NCBI GenBank assembly: GCA_902771595.1
Contig: CACXXH010000022.1
Location: forward strand, 1-53,984
From: Fibrobacter succinogenes
Lineage (GTDB): Bacteria; Fibrobacterota; Fibrobacteria; Fibrobacterales; Fibrobacteraceae
DNA: 53,984 bases
Direction of reading: 5' to 3'
Below are positions 1 to 7,330 of this stretch, piece after piece. The notes beneath the pieces were generated by a model, which was given only the letters and a program-made list of their open reading frames with translations, did not search any database and was not told where the DNA came from. The position numbers were made by a program, and so were the translations under genes. Numbering within the stretch: position 1 is the stretch's first letter; every line of letters begins with the position of its first letter.

Positions 1-1161
1 GTAGACAGCGCACTGGGACTTCGGTATGCTCTTGTAGCTGGCGCATTTGCCGCTGTTTCCCTTGTAGCTTGTGCAGCAATCGCTTGTCTTGCAACTGATT
101 TCGTCGGGGAGCGATTCGTAATCCACGTCGTTGCCGTTCTGGTCTTTGATTGATGGAGTTTCTTCATCGTGCATGTAGACTCCACCGGCCCCGTTCCCGG
201 AACCGCCGCCCTGTCCGTTGCCATCGCCTCCGGACTGGCCTTCTTGACCTTCTTGTCCCTGCTGCTCTTGTTGCTCTTGCTGTTCCTGCTGCTCTTGTTC
301 CTTCTGTTTTTGTTTCTGCTCTTCTTCGTATTGTTTGATTTCGCCTTCGACGTCATGGTCCTTTTCGTAGTCGCACAGCCTTACACACTCGTCGACGCTG
401 AGACCGCTTTGTCCCTTGTTGACCGCCAGCCTGCATTCTTGCACGTAGCACCATCCGCAGTGACCGCCTTTGATGTTTCTGGGGTCGCTGGCGTGTCCCG
501 TGGCCATTAACGCCTCGCAGTCAACCTGGCTCTTGCTCGAAGAACTCTGGTTGACGTTGGAACTCTGGGTGCTGCCGGCGCTGGACGGGGTGGGGTCGCT
601 GGACGGTTCTTCGTCTGTATCTTCCGGTTCTTCTTCCGTGTTGGGCGGGGTGTCGGAGGTGATTTCGGCGGTGGCTTCGCATGCGCCTACACCTGCATTC
701 CCAATGTCCCAGCTGGTTGTCAGCACGCCGCATTCGATTGAGGAGACAAGATGCCTGTATCGGAGCTTGTGGATATCGAGGGGTTCCAGGACTACCGACC
801 ATGTGCTGTATGGTTGGCAGTCGTTGAGCGAGGATTTGTTGAAGGCCTGCCATCCGACCATGCGCTTCCCGTTGGCCTTGATGGCGATGGTTCCCTGGAT
901 ACAGCCTCTGTATTCGAAGTATTCAGACTGGCCGCCGTCCGGGGCTGCGTAGCCAATGTTCTGCCAGCTGCCTACGCCGTTGTTTTCGTGTAGGTAGGTA
1001 TTCTGCAGGCTTATGTAGGTACCTGCGGCGACGGGTATTTCCGCTGCCTTTGCCTTCGCGATGACGCCGAACATTTTGGGAAGGCCCACGGCTGCGAGCA
1101 CGCCCAAGATGATGACGACGACCATTACTTCGATGAGTGTAAAACCGTTCTTTTTCAGCAT
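1..1161 (-). CDS. Type IV pilin-like protein with long C-terminal region (3' end outside window)
   Basis: The reading frame is open from an ATG at 1161 to the window edge (387 codons), so the C-terminus is missing. The N-terminus is a class III signal: MLKKNGFTLIEVMVVVIILG, with the prepilin peptidase site before Phe7, Glu12 at mature position 5 and a hydrophobic helix after it. The next part aligns by eye with the neighbouring pilin (KAKAAEI, AGTYISLQ, IGYAAP), so the two are paralogues. After about residue 180 it diverges into an acidic, Ser-rich linker, a Cys-rich stretch (HCGWCYVQEC), a run of Gln/Glu and a Gly/Asn-rich segment, then more cysteines near the edge. It probably sits in the inner membrane or a pilus/pseudopilus. 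It follows the other pilin by about 145 bases in the same direction. A pseudopilin of a type II-like system is an alternative. Confidence 0.8.
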   Translation of the reverse strand, partial: MLKKNGFTLIEVMVVVIILGVLAAVGLPKMFGVIAKAKAAEIPVAAGTYISLQNTYLHENNGVGSWQNIGYAAPDGGQSEYFEYRGCIQGTIAIKANGKRMVGWQAFNKSSLNDCQPYSTWSVVLEPLDIHKLRYRHLVSSIECGVLTTSWDIGNAGVGACEATAEITSDTPPNTEEEPEDTDEEPSSDPTPSSAGSTQSSNVNQSSSSKSQVDCEALMATGHASDPRNIKGGHCGWCYVQECRLAVNKGQSGLSVDECVRLCDYEKDHDVEGEIKQYEEEQKQKQKEQEQQEQQEQQEQQGQEGQEGQSGGDGNGQGGGSGNGAGGVYMHDEETPSIKDQNGNDVDYESLPDEISCKTSDCCTSYKGNSGKCASYKSIPKSQCAVY

Positions 1162-1305
1162 AAGAAAACTCCTTCCCGAAACCGTCGGAAAGCGGGTTGT
1201 AAGAAAAATATAATGTTTGAAGGGGGAAGGGGTCTGGGGGGCCGGAAAAAATATTCTGTTTTGCCTTACTCCAAGTTGGAATAAGGCTTTGCAGCGGCTT
1301 TACGG

Positions 1306-1962
1306 CTAGTTTTTATTCTTTTTGGCGTTTCCGTTGCCGTTACCATTTCCATTGCCATTCCCGTTGCCGTTACCATTTCCATTGCCATTGTTTTTGCCGT
1401 TTCCATTTCCGTTGTTTTTGCCATTACCATTGTTTTTGTCGTTGCCGTTTTCATCTTCGTTGCCGTTGCTTGCCGATGTGCAGGCGTTTGCGTCGATGTC
1501 GCCTATTTTCCAGTTTTTGGTGAGTGCTGCGCAATCTGGCGAAGAAACGAGTTGCTGGAAGTTGACGTTGTTGTCTGCGACGGGAACCAGGACGATGGCC
1601 CAGGAATTGTTTGCGGAACAGGAATTGAGGGTGCCGGGGTTCGATGCATGCCAGCCCGTGATGCTTGCTCCGTTTTTTTCGATGGTTGTCTTGGAGCTAA
1701 TGCAGTCCTTGTACACGAAGCTGCTTGATTGCCCGTTTCCCGGAGCGTTGTAGCCGATTTCGGCCCAGGTACCGGCCGTGTGGTTGGTGTGGAGGAAGGC
1801 TTCTTGCAGGTGAATGTAGGAACCTGCTGCCGTAGAAATTTCGGCTGCTTTTGCCTTGGCCGAAAAACCGAACAGTTTGGGCACGGCTACTGCCGCAAGA
1901 GTGCCCAGAATGACAATGACGACCATCAGTTCTATTAAGGTGAAACCGTTTTTATTCGTCAT
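1306..1962 (-). CDS. Type IV pilin-like protein with Asn-Gly repeat tail
   Basis: 218 residues. The start at 1962 has a good ribosome site (AGGAG, seven bases upstream). The prepilin signal MTNKNGFTLIELMVVIVILG is cleaved before Phe, with the conserved Glu at mature position 5 and a single N-terminal helix. The middle carries two pairs of cysteines (KDC, NSC, PDC, NAC), likely disulfides as in type IV pilins. From about residue 170 the protein is almost only Asn and Gly with some Lys, a low-complexity tail encoded by a repeat array. It is downstream of the flavoprotein gene (30-base gap) and upstream of the second pilin, so the two pilins are probably co-transcribed. The role is pilus or pseudopilus subunit; whether it is the major pilin cannot be told. 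Confidence 0.85.
   Translation of the reverse strand: MTNKNGFTLIELMVVIVILGTLAAVAVPKLFGFSAKAKAAEISTAAGSYIHLQEAFLHTNHTAGTWAEIGYNAPGNGQSSSFVYKDCISSKTTIEKNGASITGWHASNPGTLNSCSANNSWAIVLVPVADNNVNFQQLVSSPDCAALTKNWKIGDIDANACTSASNGNEDENGNDKNNGNGKNNGNGNGKNNGNGNGNGNGNGNGNGNGNGNAKKNKN
1320..1450 (-). repeat. Low-complexity Asn-Gly codon array with 30-bp tandem duplication
   Basis: This lies inside the 3' end of the second pilin gene. Plus-strand bases 1331-1360 and 1361-1390 are the same in 29 of 30 positions, built from hexamer-like units such as CCATTG and CCGTTG. The unit length is a multiple of three, so slippage would change the number of Asn-Gly pairs without breaking the frame. Confidence 0.8.
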
Positions 1963-1991
1963 GGATAAACTCCTGTTGCGGTTACGGTTTT

Positions 1992-3209
1992 TTACTTGAA
2001 CTTTGCGAACTTGACGAGGTATTTCGTTGTCTGGATGGGCGTCTTGAGGAAGGCGCTCTTCTTGTACCCGCTCAGGGCGAATCCCTGCAGCACCTTGTAG
2101 AGCCCGATCTGTTCTTCGCGGTTGATGGCGAGCAGAAATCTGCGGAACTTGTATTCGAAATCGTGCGTCTTGCCGAAGTAGCTGTAGCAGCGTTTTTCGT
2201 ACTGCTTCAGGAACTTTTTGCTGAGGCTCGCGGCCTCGCCGGAAGTCGCTTTCAATCCCTTGTCCACGTATTCGGCGCAGAAACGGCCGGCCCTCATCGC
2301 GGCAGCGATGCCACCACCCGTGAGCGGGTTGGTGTGGTGGGCGGCGTCGCCCACGAGGGCCAGGCGGTCGAGCGTGTAGTTCTTGAGCGTGCTGGAAACG
2401 GGCACGAGCCCGCCGATGGTGTGGTTGATTTTTGCCCCCGGGAAGAGTTTCTCGAGCCATTCCATCGTGACTTCGAGGATGTTGCCTGCGTGCTTGCCCG
2501 CGGCGAGGAAGCCGGCGCCGAAGTTCGTGACGTTCGACTTCTGTTTCGGGAAACTCCAGATGTAGCCGTCGTTGATAAAGTCGTGGCCCTGCCAGAAGGT
2601 GAGGTAGTCGGGCTTTGTGAGGAGCCCCTGTACCTGGATGTCTACGCCGGTGCATGTCTCGCGCGGGTTCTGTCCGCAGTCCAAGCCCACCATGCGACCG
2701 ATGCGGCTTTCGACGCCGTCGGCGGCGATGACCATCTTCGCAAAAATTTCCTGCGTGCCAGTCTCGGTGACGCTGCCGTTTCCGTCGCCCTTCCCGAGGA
2801 CGACCCGGACCATGCGTGTGTCGCCTTCGACATCGCCCACGAACTCGACGCGTGCGCAGGTCTCTACCTGGGCGCCGTCGTCGGCAGCAAGCTTTGCGAG
2901 CCACGGGTCAAAGATTTCGCGGTTGAGCATGATGCCCGTGTTCGGTTTCGGGACTTCGATGTTCACGCCGTTCGGGCCATAGATGAAAAGCCCGTTGATG
3001 ATTGTTTCGATACAGCTCTCGTCGATGGGGCCGAATGTCTGGAGGTCGGCCAGCGTAGTGCTCGCCTCCCCGCAGCGCACCGGGAAGCCGATGCGTTCGC
3101 GCTTTTCGAGAAGCAGTACCTTGTGCCCCGCCCGTGCGAGGTTCCTTGCGGCAACGGAGCCTCCGGGCCCGGCGCCAATCACCACGACATCGTAACGGGA
3201 ATCAAGCAT
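1992..3209 (-). CDS. Geranylgeranyl reductase family FAD-dependent oxidoreductase
   Basis: 405 residues. The N-terminus has the Rossmann FAD motif VVVIGAGPGGSVAARNLA (residues 9-26), then the glutamate-ended second strand LLLEKR, a CGEA motif and the family's GVESRIGR segment. A second FAD motif near residue 275 (ALVGDAAHHTNPLTGGGI) is typical of COG0644 geranylgeranyl reductases. The family reduces isoprenoid double bonds of chlorophyll, archaeal lipid or menaquinone side chains, or acts as an electron-transfer oxidoreductase. The ferredoxin gene upstream overlaps its start by eight bases, which suggests that the ferredoxin is its electron donor. Substrate not predictable; saturation of a quinone or polyprenyl chain is an inference. 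Confidence 0.85.
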   Translation of the reverse strand: MLDSRYDVVVIGAGPGGSVAARNLARAGHKVLLLEKRERIGFPVRCGEASTTLADLQTFGPIDESCIETIINGLFIYGPNGVNIEVPKPNTGIMLNREIFDPWLAKLAADDGAQVETCARVEFVGDVEGDTRMVRVVLGKGDGNGSVTETGTQEIFAKMVIAADGVESRIGRMVGLDCGQNPRETCTGVDIQVQGLLTKPDYLTFWQGHDFINDGYIWSFPKQKSNVTNFGAGFLAAGKHAGNILEVTMEWLEKLFPGAKINHTIGGLVPVSSTLKNYTLDRLALVGDAAHHTNPLTGGGIAAAMRAGRFCAEYVDKGLKATSGEAASLSKKFLKQYEKRCYSYFGKTHDFEYKFRRFLLAINREEQIGLYKVLQGFALSGYKKSAFLKTPIQTTKYLVKFAKFK

Positions 3210-3393
3210 TGTCCACCTCCGTAATCTTTAGCGCACCGACGGGGCATCCCTTTACGCAGATGCCGCACTTGATACATTTTTCGGAATCAATCTGCAGGTC
3301 GAGCCCGAACATGTCGAGCGCCATCTTGGGGCAAATGCCCACGCAGCCCGCGCAGGCGAGGCAGATCTTACGGTCGTGAACGAGTTTCTTCAT
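3202..3393 (-). CDS. Small 2[4Fe-4S] ferredoxin
   Basis: 63 residues with two clusters of cysteines: CLACAGCVGICP (an expanded C-x2-C-x2-C-x3-CP) and CIKCGICVKGCP (classic C-x2-C-x2-C-x3-CP). This is the pattern of bacterial 2[4Fe-4S] ferredoxins. The C-terminus overlaps the start of the flavoprotein by eight bases, so translation is coupled and the two proteins very probably work together. A TATATTCT box lies five bases before the ATG, so the gene may have its own promoter and a very short or absent leader. Confidence 0.9.
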   Translation of the reverse strand: MKKLVHDRKICLACAGCVGICPKMALDMFGLDLQIDSEKCIKCGICVKGCPVGALKITEVDNA

Positions 3394-3602
3394 TACAGAG
3401 AATATATAAAAAAATAGGGGGTTGCGTTTGCCTGTGACTCTGGAAGAGTGGCCGGGGTCACGTTTTCACATTGGATAATCTTGAATTTGGGTGTGCAGTT
3501 GTCTAGCAAAACGTAAAAATCCTTTGTGATGGTGGTATCGGCGCTTTGCTTCGATGAACTCAGCACAAGTTTATGCTCGGCGACCTTAGTCCGTGGAGAC
3601 AT
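3393..3602 (-). CDS. Doubtful 69-residue ORF after TIGR02147 gene
   Basis: The ATG at 3602 follows directly after the TGA of the TIGR02147 gene, and the stop overlaps the ferredoxin ATG. The peptide is polar, has no signal peptide or known motif, and has one Cys pair (NCTPKFKIIQC). In the other TIGR02147 locus of this window (35487-33497) the gene in the same position is a lipoprotein, so this could be a remnant of such a partner or a real short gene. It could equally be untranslated spacer. No function is assigned. Confidence 0.25.
   Translation of the reverse strand: MSPRTKVAEHKLVLSSSKQSADTTITKDFYVLLDNCTPKFKIIQCENVTPATLPESQANATPYFFIYSL
3399..3406 (-). promoter_or_regulatory. Putative -7 box before ferredoxin gene
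   Basis: TATATTCT on the minus strand, five bases before the ATG at 3393. It resembles the TAnnTTTG -7 element and the TATATTTG boxes of neighbouring genes. If used, the transcript would start at or next to the start codon. Confidence 0.4.
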
Positions 3603-4427
3603 TCACTCCAAATTCGAAAACAGGTGTATGTTCATCTGGTAGACGCCGTCGGCCTTTTCCTTGTCCTCGCCGATGATGCGCCTTGCCTTCGCCTTGAATT
3701 CCTGCAGTTCTGCCTCGAGTTTCTTGTACGCCTCGCTCGAGATGCTGAAGGTGAGCGTGCTCATGACGGTCGGTTTCTTCGGGGGCGTCATCAGCGCCTG
3801 CTTCGAGAGTTCAAAGCACTGCAGTTGATATTGCTTGATAAGGTCCGCATTGTTGTACGGCCCGCTGCTGATGCTTTCCTTGGTGGGCTTCCAGAAGCCT
3901 TCCTCGTTCTTGCGTGCAAGCCCGAGCCTCTCTAGCAGGGCGAGCGATTCCTTGAGCTTGCCGAGCGAGACCTTCGGGAAAATGCGCTTTTGCACGGGCG
4001 CCATGTCGTCGGTCACGTCCATCGCGTCGAGGATGGCGAAGAGCGCGCTGTGGTACCAGCGGCTCCAATACTCGTAGGCGTCTTCGTTTAGAATGTGTTG
4101 CGGGTTCGGGTGCAGTTTCAGCAGTTCCTGCATCGCGGAATTGCGTGCGGAATCGTTTTTGGCCTGGTCGAGTTTCACCATCGTCTCGAAATACTTCGCC
4201 TCTTTCTTGTCGAGTTCGAGAATCTCGATGAACTTGGCCACCATGCGAGGGGAGACCTTCTTGCCCCTGAGAACATCGGCAAAGTAACTGCGGCTCTTTT
4301 CTAGCCCGAGCAGGTTGCAGATTTCGGTACGCGTGAAGCTCGGTTCCGCCTGTACGCGGGCCACTTGGTATTCTTCTAGGAACTTGCGGAAGTGTGTAAA
4401 CTGATAAATATCTAAAAATTGCCTCAC
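3603..4427 (-). CDS. TIGR02147 family protein
   Basis: 274 residues, GTG start. It matches by eye the other copy in this window: the N-terminal pattern IYQFTHFRKFLEEY followed by a helix-turn-helix-like segment (FTRTEICNLLGLEKSRSYFADVLRGKK), a middle YWSRWYHSALFAILD block, and the C-terminal VMSTLTFSISSEAYKKLEAEL block ending VYQMNIHLFSNLE. This family is known as a set of paralogues in Fibrobacter, of uncertain function; the N-terminal helices suggest DNA binding. A TATATTTG box ends four bases before the start, back to back with an identical arrangement for the divergent gene at 4511. The downstream genes are in the same direction. Confidence 0.85.
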   Translation of the reverse strand: MRQFLDIYQFTHFRKFLEEYQVARVQAEPSFTRTEICNLLGLEKSRSYFADVLRGKKVSPRMVAKFIEILELDKKEAKYFETMVKLDQAKNDSARNSAMQELLKLHPNPQHILNEDAYEYWSRWYHSALFAILDAMDVTDDMAPVQKRIFPKVSLGKLKESLALLERLGLARKNEEGFWKPTKESISSGPYNNADLIKQYQLQCFELSKQALMTPPKKPTVMSTLTFSISSEAYKKLEAELQEFKAKARRIIGEDKEKADGVYQMNIHLFSNLE

Positions 4428-4431
4428 GTCT

Positions 4432-4439
4432 CAAATATA
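4432..4439 (-). promoter_or_regulatory. TATATTTG -7 box, leaderless arrangement for TIGR02147 gene
   Basis: TATATTTG on the minus strand, then AGAC, then the GTG start at 4427. It fits the TAnnTTTG consensus known from Bacteroidetes. No Shine-Dalgarno sequence fits in the four bases left. Confidence 0.5.
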
Positions 4440-4498
4440 TAATTTTTTGTTAAAAATACTTCTTTTTTTGAGAACATTGTTTTTGCCGTGTATTTGTG

Positions 4499-4506
4499 TA
4501 TATTTG
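4499..4506 (+). promoter_or_regulatory. TATATTTG -7 box, leaderless arrangement for TonB-like gene
   Basis: TATATTTG, then GACT, then ATG at 4511. It has the same box and spacing as the divergent gene on the other side of this 83-base intergenic region. Confidence 0.5.
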
Positions 4507-4510
4507 GACT

Positions 4511-5227
4511 ATGCGAAATTCCAATAACGTAATGCTTGGACTGCTTGCTTTTGTGGGTGTCGCTCTGATTGCAATCGGAGTGACGTCTATTGCTACGCAG
4601 GGGAGCAAGCCTGAAAAAACAGTTTATTCAGCGGAAACGAAAAACGTGTTCATGAAGAGCTGTACGCGGATGGAAAGCGAACAGGTTTGCGGGTGCGCTC
4701 TTGGTAGGTTGCAGCAGAAATATGGCGAATCCGAATATTTGAAATACGAGGCCGATTACCAAAAAAACAGGGAGTCTCCGGAATACAACTCTTTTTTGAA
4801 ATCGGCTCTCGATGAATGTTATTCAAAATTCGCAAACGGGAAAAATAACGCTGGAAAACGTGCCGGAGGAATTTGCGATAGCGAACGGTGCATTAACGGC
4901 GACGGGTCCGTTGTCGATCGCAACGTTGACAAAGGGGCAGAAGGTGTTCGGACTTCTGGTGATATTATGGCGGTGGTACGCTTGCGTTTGAAGGAATTGC
5001 GTCTCGTCTACAATGAGCATCTGAAAAAAAGGAAGTTCCAGGGTCGTGTGGTCTTGAAGTTCACGATTGCTCCGGACGGCAAGGTGATAAGTATTTCCAT
5101 AGAATCGTCCACGACCGGCTACGACAAATTCGATGAGCAGATCAAGGACGCTGTCGCTTCTTGGGAGTTTAACAAGGTGACGAGCGGTAATACCACTGTG
5201 ACCATACCTTTTACATTCTCTGAATGA
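4511..5227 (+). CDS. Membrane-anchored protein with TonB-like C-terminal domain (AgmX/PglI type)
   Basis: 238 residues. One transmembrane segment lies near the N-terminus (MLGLLAFVGVALIAIGVTSI), followed by a cytosolic or periplasmic region with four spaced cysteines (KSC, QVCGC, DEC), a second Cys pair (ICDSERC), and a C-terminal TonB-like fold (residues about 155-238: GDIMAVVRLRLKEL, GRVVLKFTIAPDGKV, ASWEFNKV, VTIPFTF). Proteins of this build transmit force or act in gliding, transport or outer-membrane complexes; the exact partner is unknown. I chose ATG 4511 because the promoter-like box ends four bases before it; an in-frame codon at 4496 would lie inside or before the promoter. It is followed within 30 bases by the protease gene. 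Confidence 0.7.
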   Translation: MRNSNNVMLGLLAFVGVALIAIGVTSIATQGSKPEKTVYSAETKNVFMKSCTRMESEQVCGCALGRLQQKYGESEYLKYEADYQKNRESPEYNSFLKSALDECYSKFANGKNNAGKRAGGICDSERCINGDGSVVDRNVDKGAEGVRTSGDIMAVVRLRLKELRLVYNEHLKKRKFQGRVVLKFTIAPDGKVISISIESSTTGYDKFDEQIKDAVASWEFNKVTSGNTTVTIPFTFSE

Positions 5228-5261
5228 TTCTTTTGGGGTGGATTTATTTATATTGATGATG

Positions 5262-7202
5262 ATGGATTCCTGCAAAAAAATAGTGGCCGTTCTGGTCTGT
5301 GCCTTGGCTGCGCTGCCTTTCGCGCGTCCGGCTAGCATGGCCGTACAGACGGTGCAGAATAAGGACGGAAGCTCGGTTTCTATCCGTCATTTTGGTGATG
5401 AACATTACCATTATACCGAAACTGCCGATGGATACTTGGTTACGGGTGCGGATGGATTTTATGTGTACGTAGACGCCTCGGGCAAAGCGAGTTCCGTAGT
5501 CGCGAAAAACGCGGCGGACCGCAGCGCCGACGATATTAAATTCCTTGAGGGGCTGGATCAGGAGGCTGCCCGGAAGAACCACAAAGAACTGAACGGGGGC
5601 CGATTTCCCGATGCCGAAAAAATCTCGGGAGGACTGAATTTCGAGCACGTTCCCGTGATGTACAGCCGGGATGCGAAACCTGCTCGGCTGGCGAGGCCCA
5701 AGCCCCCAAAGTGGGTGACGGGCGAACGCTGGATTCCTGTGCTGCTTGTGGGGACGACGGACAAGGCGCATGGCGATTCCGCGGAATTTCATGCCTTCTT
5801 GAACCAGGAAGGCTACAGCAAGGACGGCAATGTCGGAAGCCTCCGCGACTATTACCTGTATTCTTCGGGCGGCAAGTTCAACCCGCATTTCGATGTGTAT
5901 CCGGTAAATATCGATGCTTCGCTGACCAGTTTTGGGTCGGGCGATCGCTTTAGCGAAGGGGCGTTCTTGTCGGAGGGTGTGAAGGTGTTGACCCGGCGTG
6001 CCGACTTCCTCGCGAAGGCGGATAAGTACTGCTCGGAAGGCAAGAATGTGGACGGGTTCATATTCCTGTTCCCGGGAATGGAAGAGGATGCGCTCAAGCA
6101 GAGCAGCCTGTTCTGGGGACATGCGTACCAGATGTCGGCGAATGGCTCGGTGACGGATTCGTTTTCGATGACCTACAAGTCCAACGGGTACGTCTTTGAC
6201 AAGTACCTCTTTATCGCACAGTACGATGACGGAAGCCGCAATTCCAGGATAAACATGATGGGCGTTTTCGCGCACGAGTTCAGCCACGTGCTGGGTCTGA
6301 TGGACCATTATTACAAGCCCAGCGGAGGCCAGACGCTCTTCGGGCCGGAAAATTACGACATCATGTCGCTCGGGATGTACAACGGTACGAGCTGGAACGC
6401 GGGCAATATCCCTGCCGCTTTTTCGGCTTTCGAGAGGGAAGCCATGGGCTGGCTTACGCTGACCGAGATTTCGAAGGAAGATTCCGTCTATGGCCTGAAA
6501 AGGCTGGCGGACATGCAGGCGTATTCGGTTACGAACCCGAACCAAAACGACGAGTACTATATAGTGGAATATCGCCCGTCCGAAAAGTTCGATTCCAAGT
6601 TGGGCGGCGGAAAGTACGACGATGCGGTGCTTGTCTGGTATATCGATTACGACAAGACGATGTATGTCGGAGAGAACGCCATCAACAAGGATCCCGACCA
6701 CCAGCGCGTCACGGTGAAGGATATTATGAATTCGGGGGGGTATTCCAAGAATTTCAGGTTCTTCAATGGCGACGGAAAGGCGAAAGTCCCGGGCGTCTAC
6801 AACATCCGTTTCGCAGGGAAGGAGCGCGCATGCTTTACGCCCAAGATTTCGCACAGTATAGGAGAGTGTCCTGAGGAATCGAGTTCGTCAGTGGAAAGTT
6901 CCAACAGCGCCTATTCTTTTGTTGCCAGGAGTTCTTCTTCGATGGTTTCGGTTATCGCGGCGGTCGCCGTGGACCCGCGGGTAAGTATCTCTGTTTCGGG
7001 CCGTACGCTCGATGTGTTTGCGCATGCCGCGGGCGAAAAGAACGTGCGCCTGTTCGACATGCAGGGCAACCTCGTTGCCGCCTACCGCTTTGCGGGAGAG
7101 TCGTTCTCGCGAGACCTTTCGGGGCTTGCTTTCGGGGCCTACATTGTGCGCGTCGATGCCGACAAAGGCCTCTCAGAACGGGCGCGTGTTGTAATGCGTT
7201 GA
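5262..7202 (+). CDS. Secreted M6-like metalloprotease with C-terminal sorting-type domain
   Basis: About 646 residues. A signal peptide (KKIVAVLVCALAALPFARPA) is followed by a propeptide-like region and a catalytic domain with the zinc motif HEFSHVLGLMDHYY (HExxHxxxxxD), as in M6 immune inhibitor A peptidases, then SLGMYNG and AFEREAMGW blocks. Near residue 555 a Ser-rich linker (SSSSVESSN) leads to a C-terminal beta domain containing LFDMQGNLV and GAYIVRVD, resembling the C-terminal signals of type IX secreted proteins. It is probably exported to the surface and cleaves extracellular protein. Three ATGs in a row (5256, 5259, 5262) follow a TATATTG box; 5262 is taken because it leaves a few bases after the box. 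The next gene is the complex I operon. Confidence 0.8.
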   Translation: MDSCKKIVAVLVCALAALPFARPASMAVQTVQNKDGSSVSIRHFGDEHYHYTETADGYLVTGADGFYVYVDASGKASSVVAKNAADRSADDIKFLEGLDQEAARKNHKELNGGRFPDAEKISGGLNFEHVPVMYSRDAKPARLARPKPPKWVTGERWIPVLLVGTTDKAHGDSAEFHAFLNQEGYSKDGNVGSLRDYYLYSSGGKFNPHFDVYPVNIDASLTSFGSGDRFSEGAFLSEGVKVLTRRADFLAKADKYCSEGKNVDGFIFLFPGMEEDALKQSSLFWGHAYQMSANGSVTDSFSMTYKSNGYVFDKYLFIAQYDDGSRNSRINMMGVFAHEFSHVLGLMDHYYKPSGGQTLFGPENYDIMSLGMYNGTSWNAGNIPAAFSAFEREAMGWLTLTEISKEDSVYGLKRLADMQAYSVTNPNQNDEYYIVEYRPSEKFDSKLGGGKYDDAVLVWYIDYDKTMYVGENAINKDPDHQRVTVKDIMNSGGYSKNFRFFNGDGKAKVPGVYNIRFAGKERACFTPKISHSIGECPEESSSSVESSNSAYSFVARSSSSMVSVIAAVAVDPRVSISVSGRTLDVFAHAAGEKNVRLFDMQGNLVAAYRFAGESFSRDLSGLAFGAYIVRVDADKGLSERARVVMR

Positions 7203-7250
7203 TGGTCACCGAATTACGCTACTCCGTATCAAATTCGTGATGGTTTTGTA

Positions 7251-7295
7251 ACGCTCCAATCGGGTGTGATTTCGCCCGAGTTTTGGCGTTTTTTT
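7251..7295 (+). terminator. Rho-independent terminator after protease gene
   Basis: A stem formed by ACGCTCCAA (7251) with TTGGCGT (7283-7289), with an inner CGGG/CCCG pair, is followed by seven T. One side has a small bulge. Confidence 0.6.
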
Positions 7296-7296
7296 C

Positions 7297-7304
7297 TATC
7301 TTTA
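7297..7304 (+). promoter_or_regulatory. Putative promoter of the nuo operon
   Basis: TATCTTTA directly after the terminator T-run, 26 bases before the nuoB ATG. It is close to the TAnnTTTG box. A GAGG ribosome site lies between it and the ATG at 7331. Confidence 0.4.
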
Positions 7305-7330
7305 CACGCGCATTTTACGAGGTACCCTCT

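Noticed and set aside
1320..1450. Repeat array resembling a CRISPR
   Set aside because: The units are short hexamer-like codon repeats without spacers, inside a pilin gene.
1306..2904. A 532-residue frame that would fuse the pilin to an upstream region
   Set aside because: The upstream part is an alternate frame of the flavoprotein gene; the pilin start at 1962 has a ribosome site and a prepilin signal.
5244..6854. 536-codon minus-strand frame across the protease gene
   Set aside because: It is antisense to the HExxH protease reading frame; no motif or start signal.
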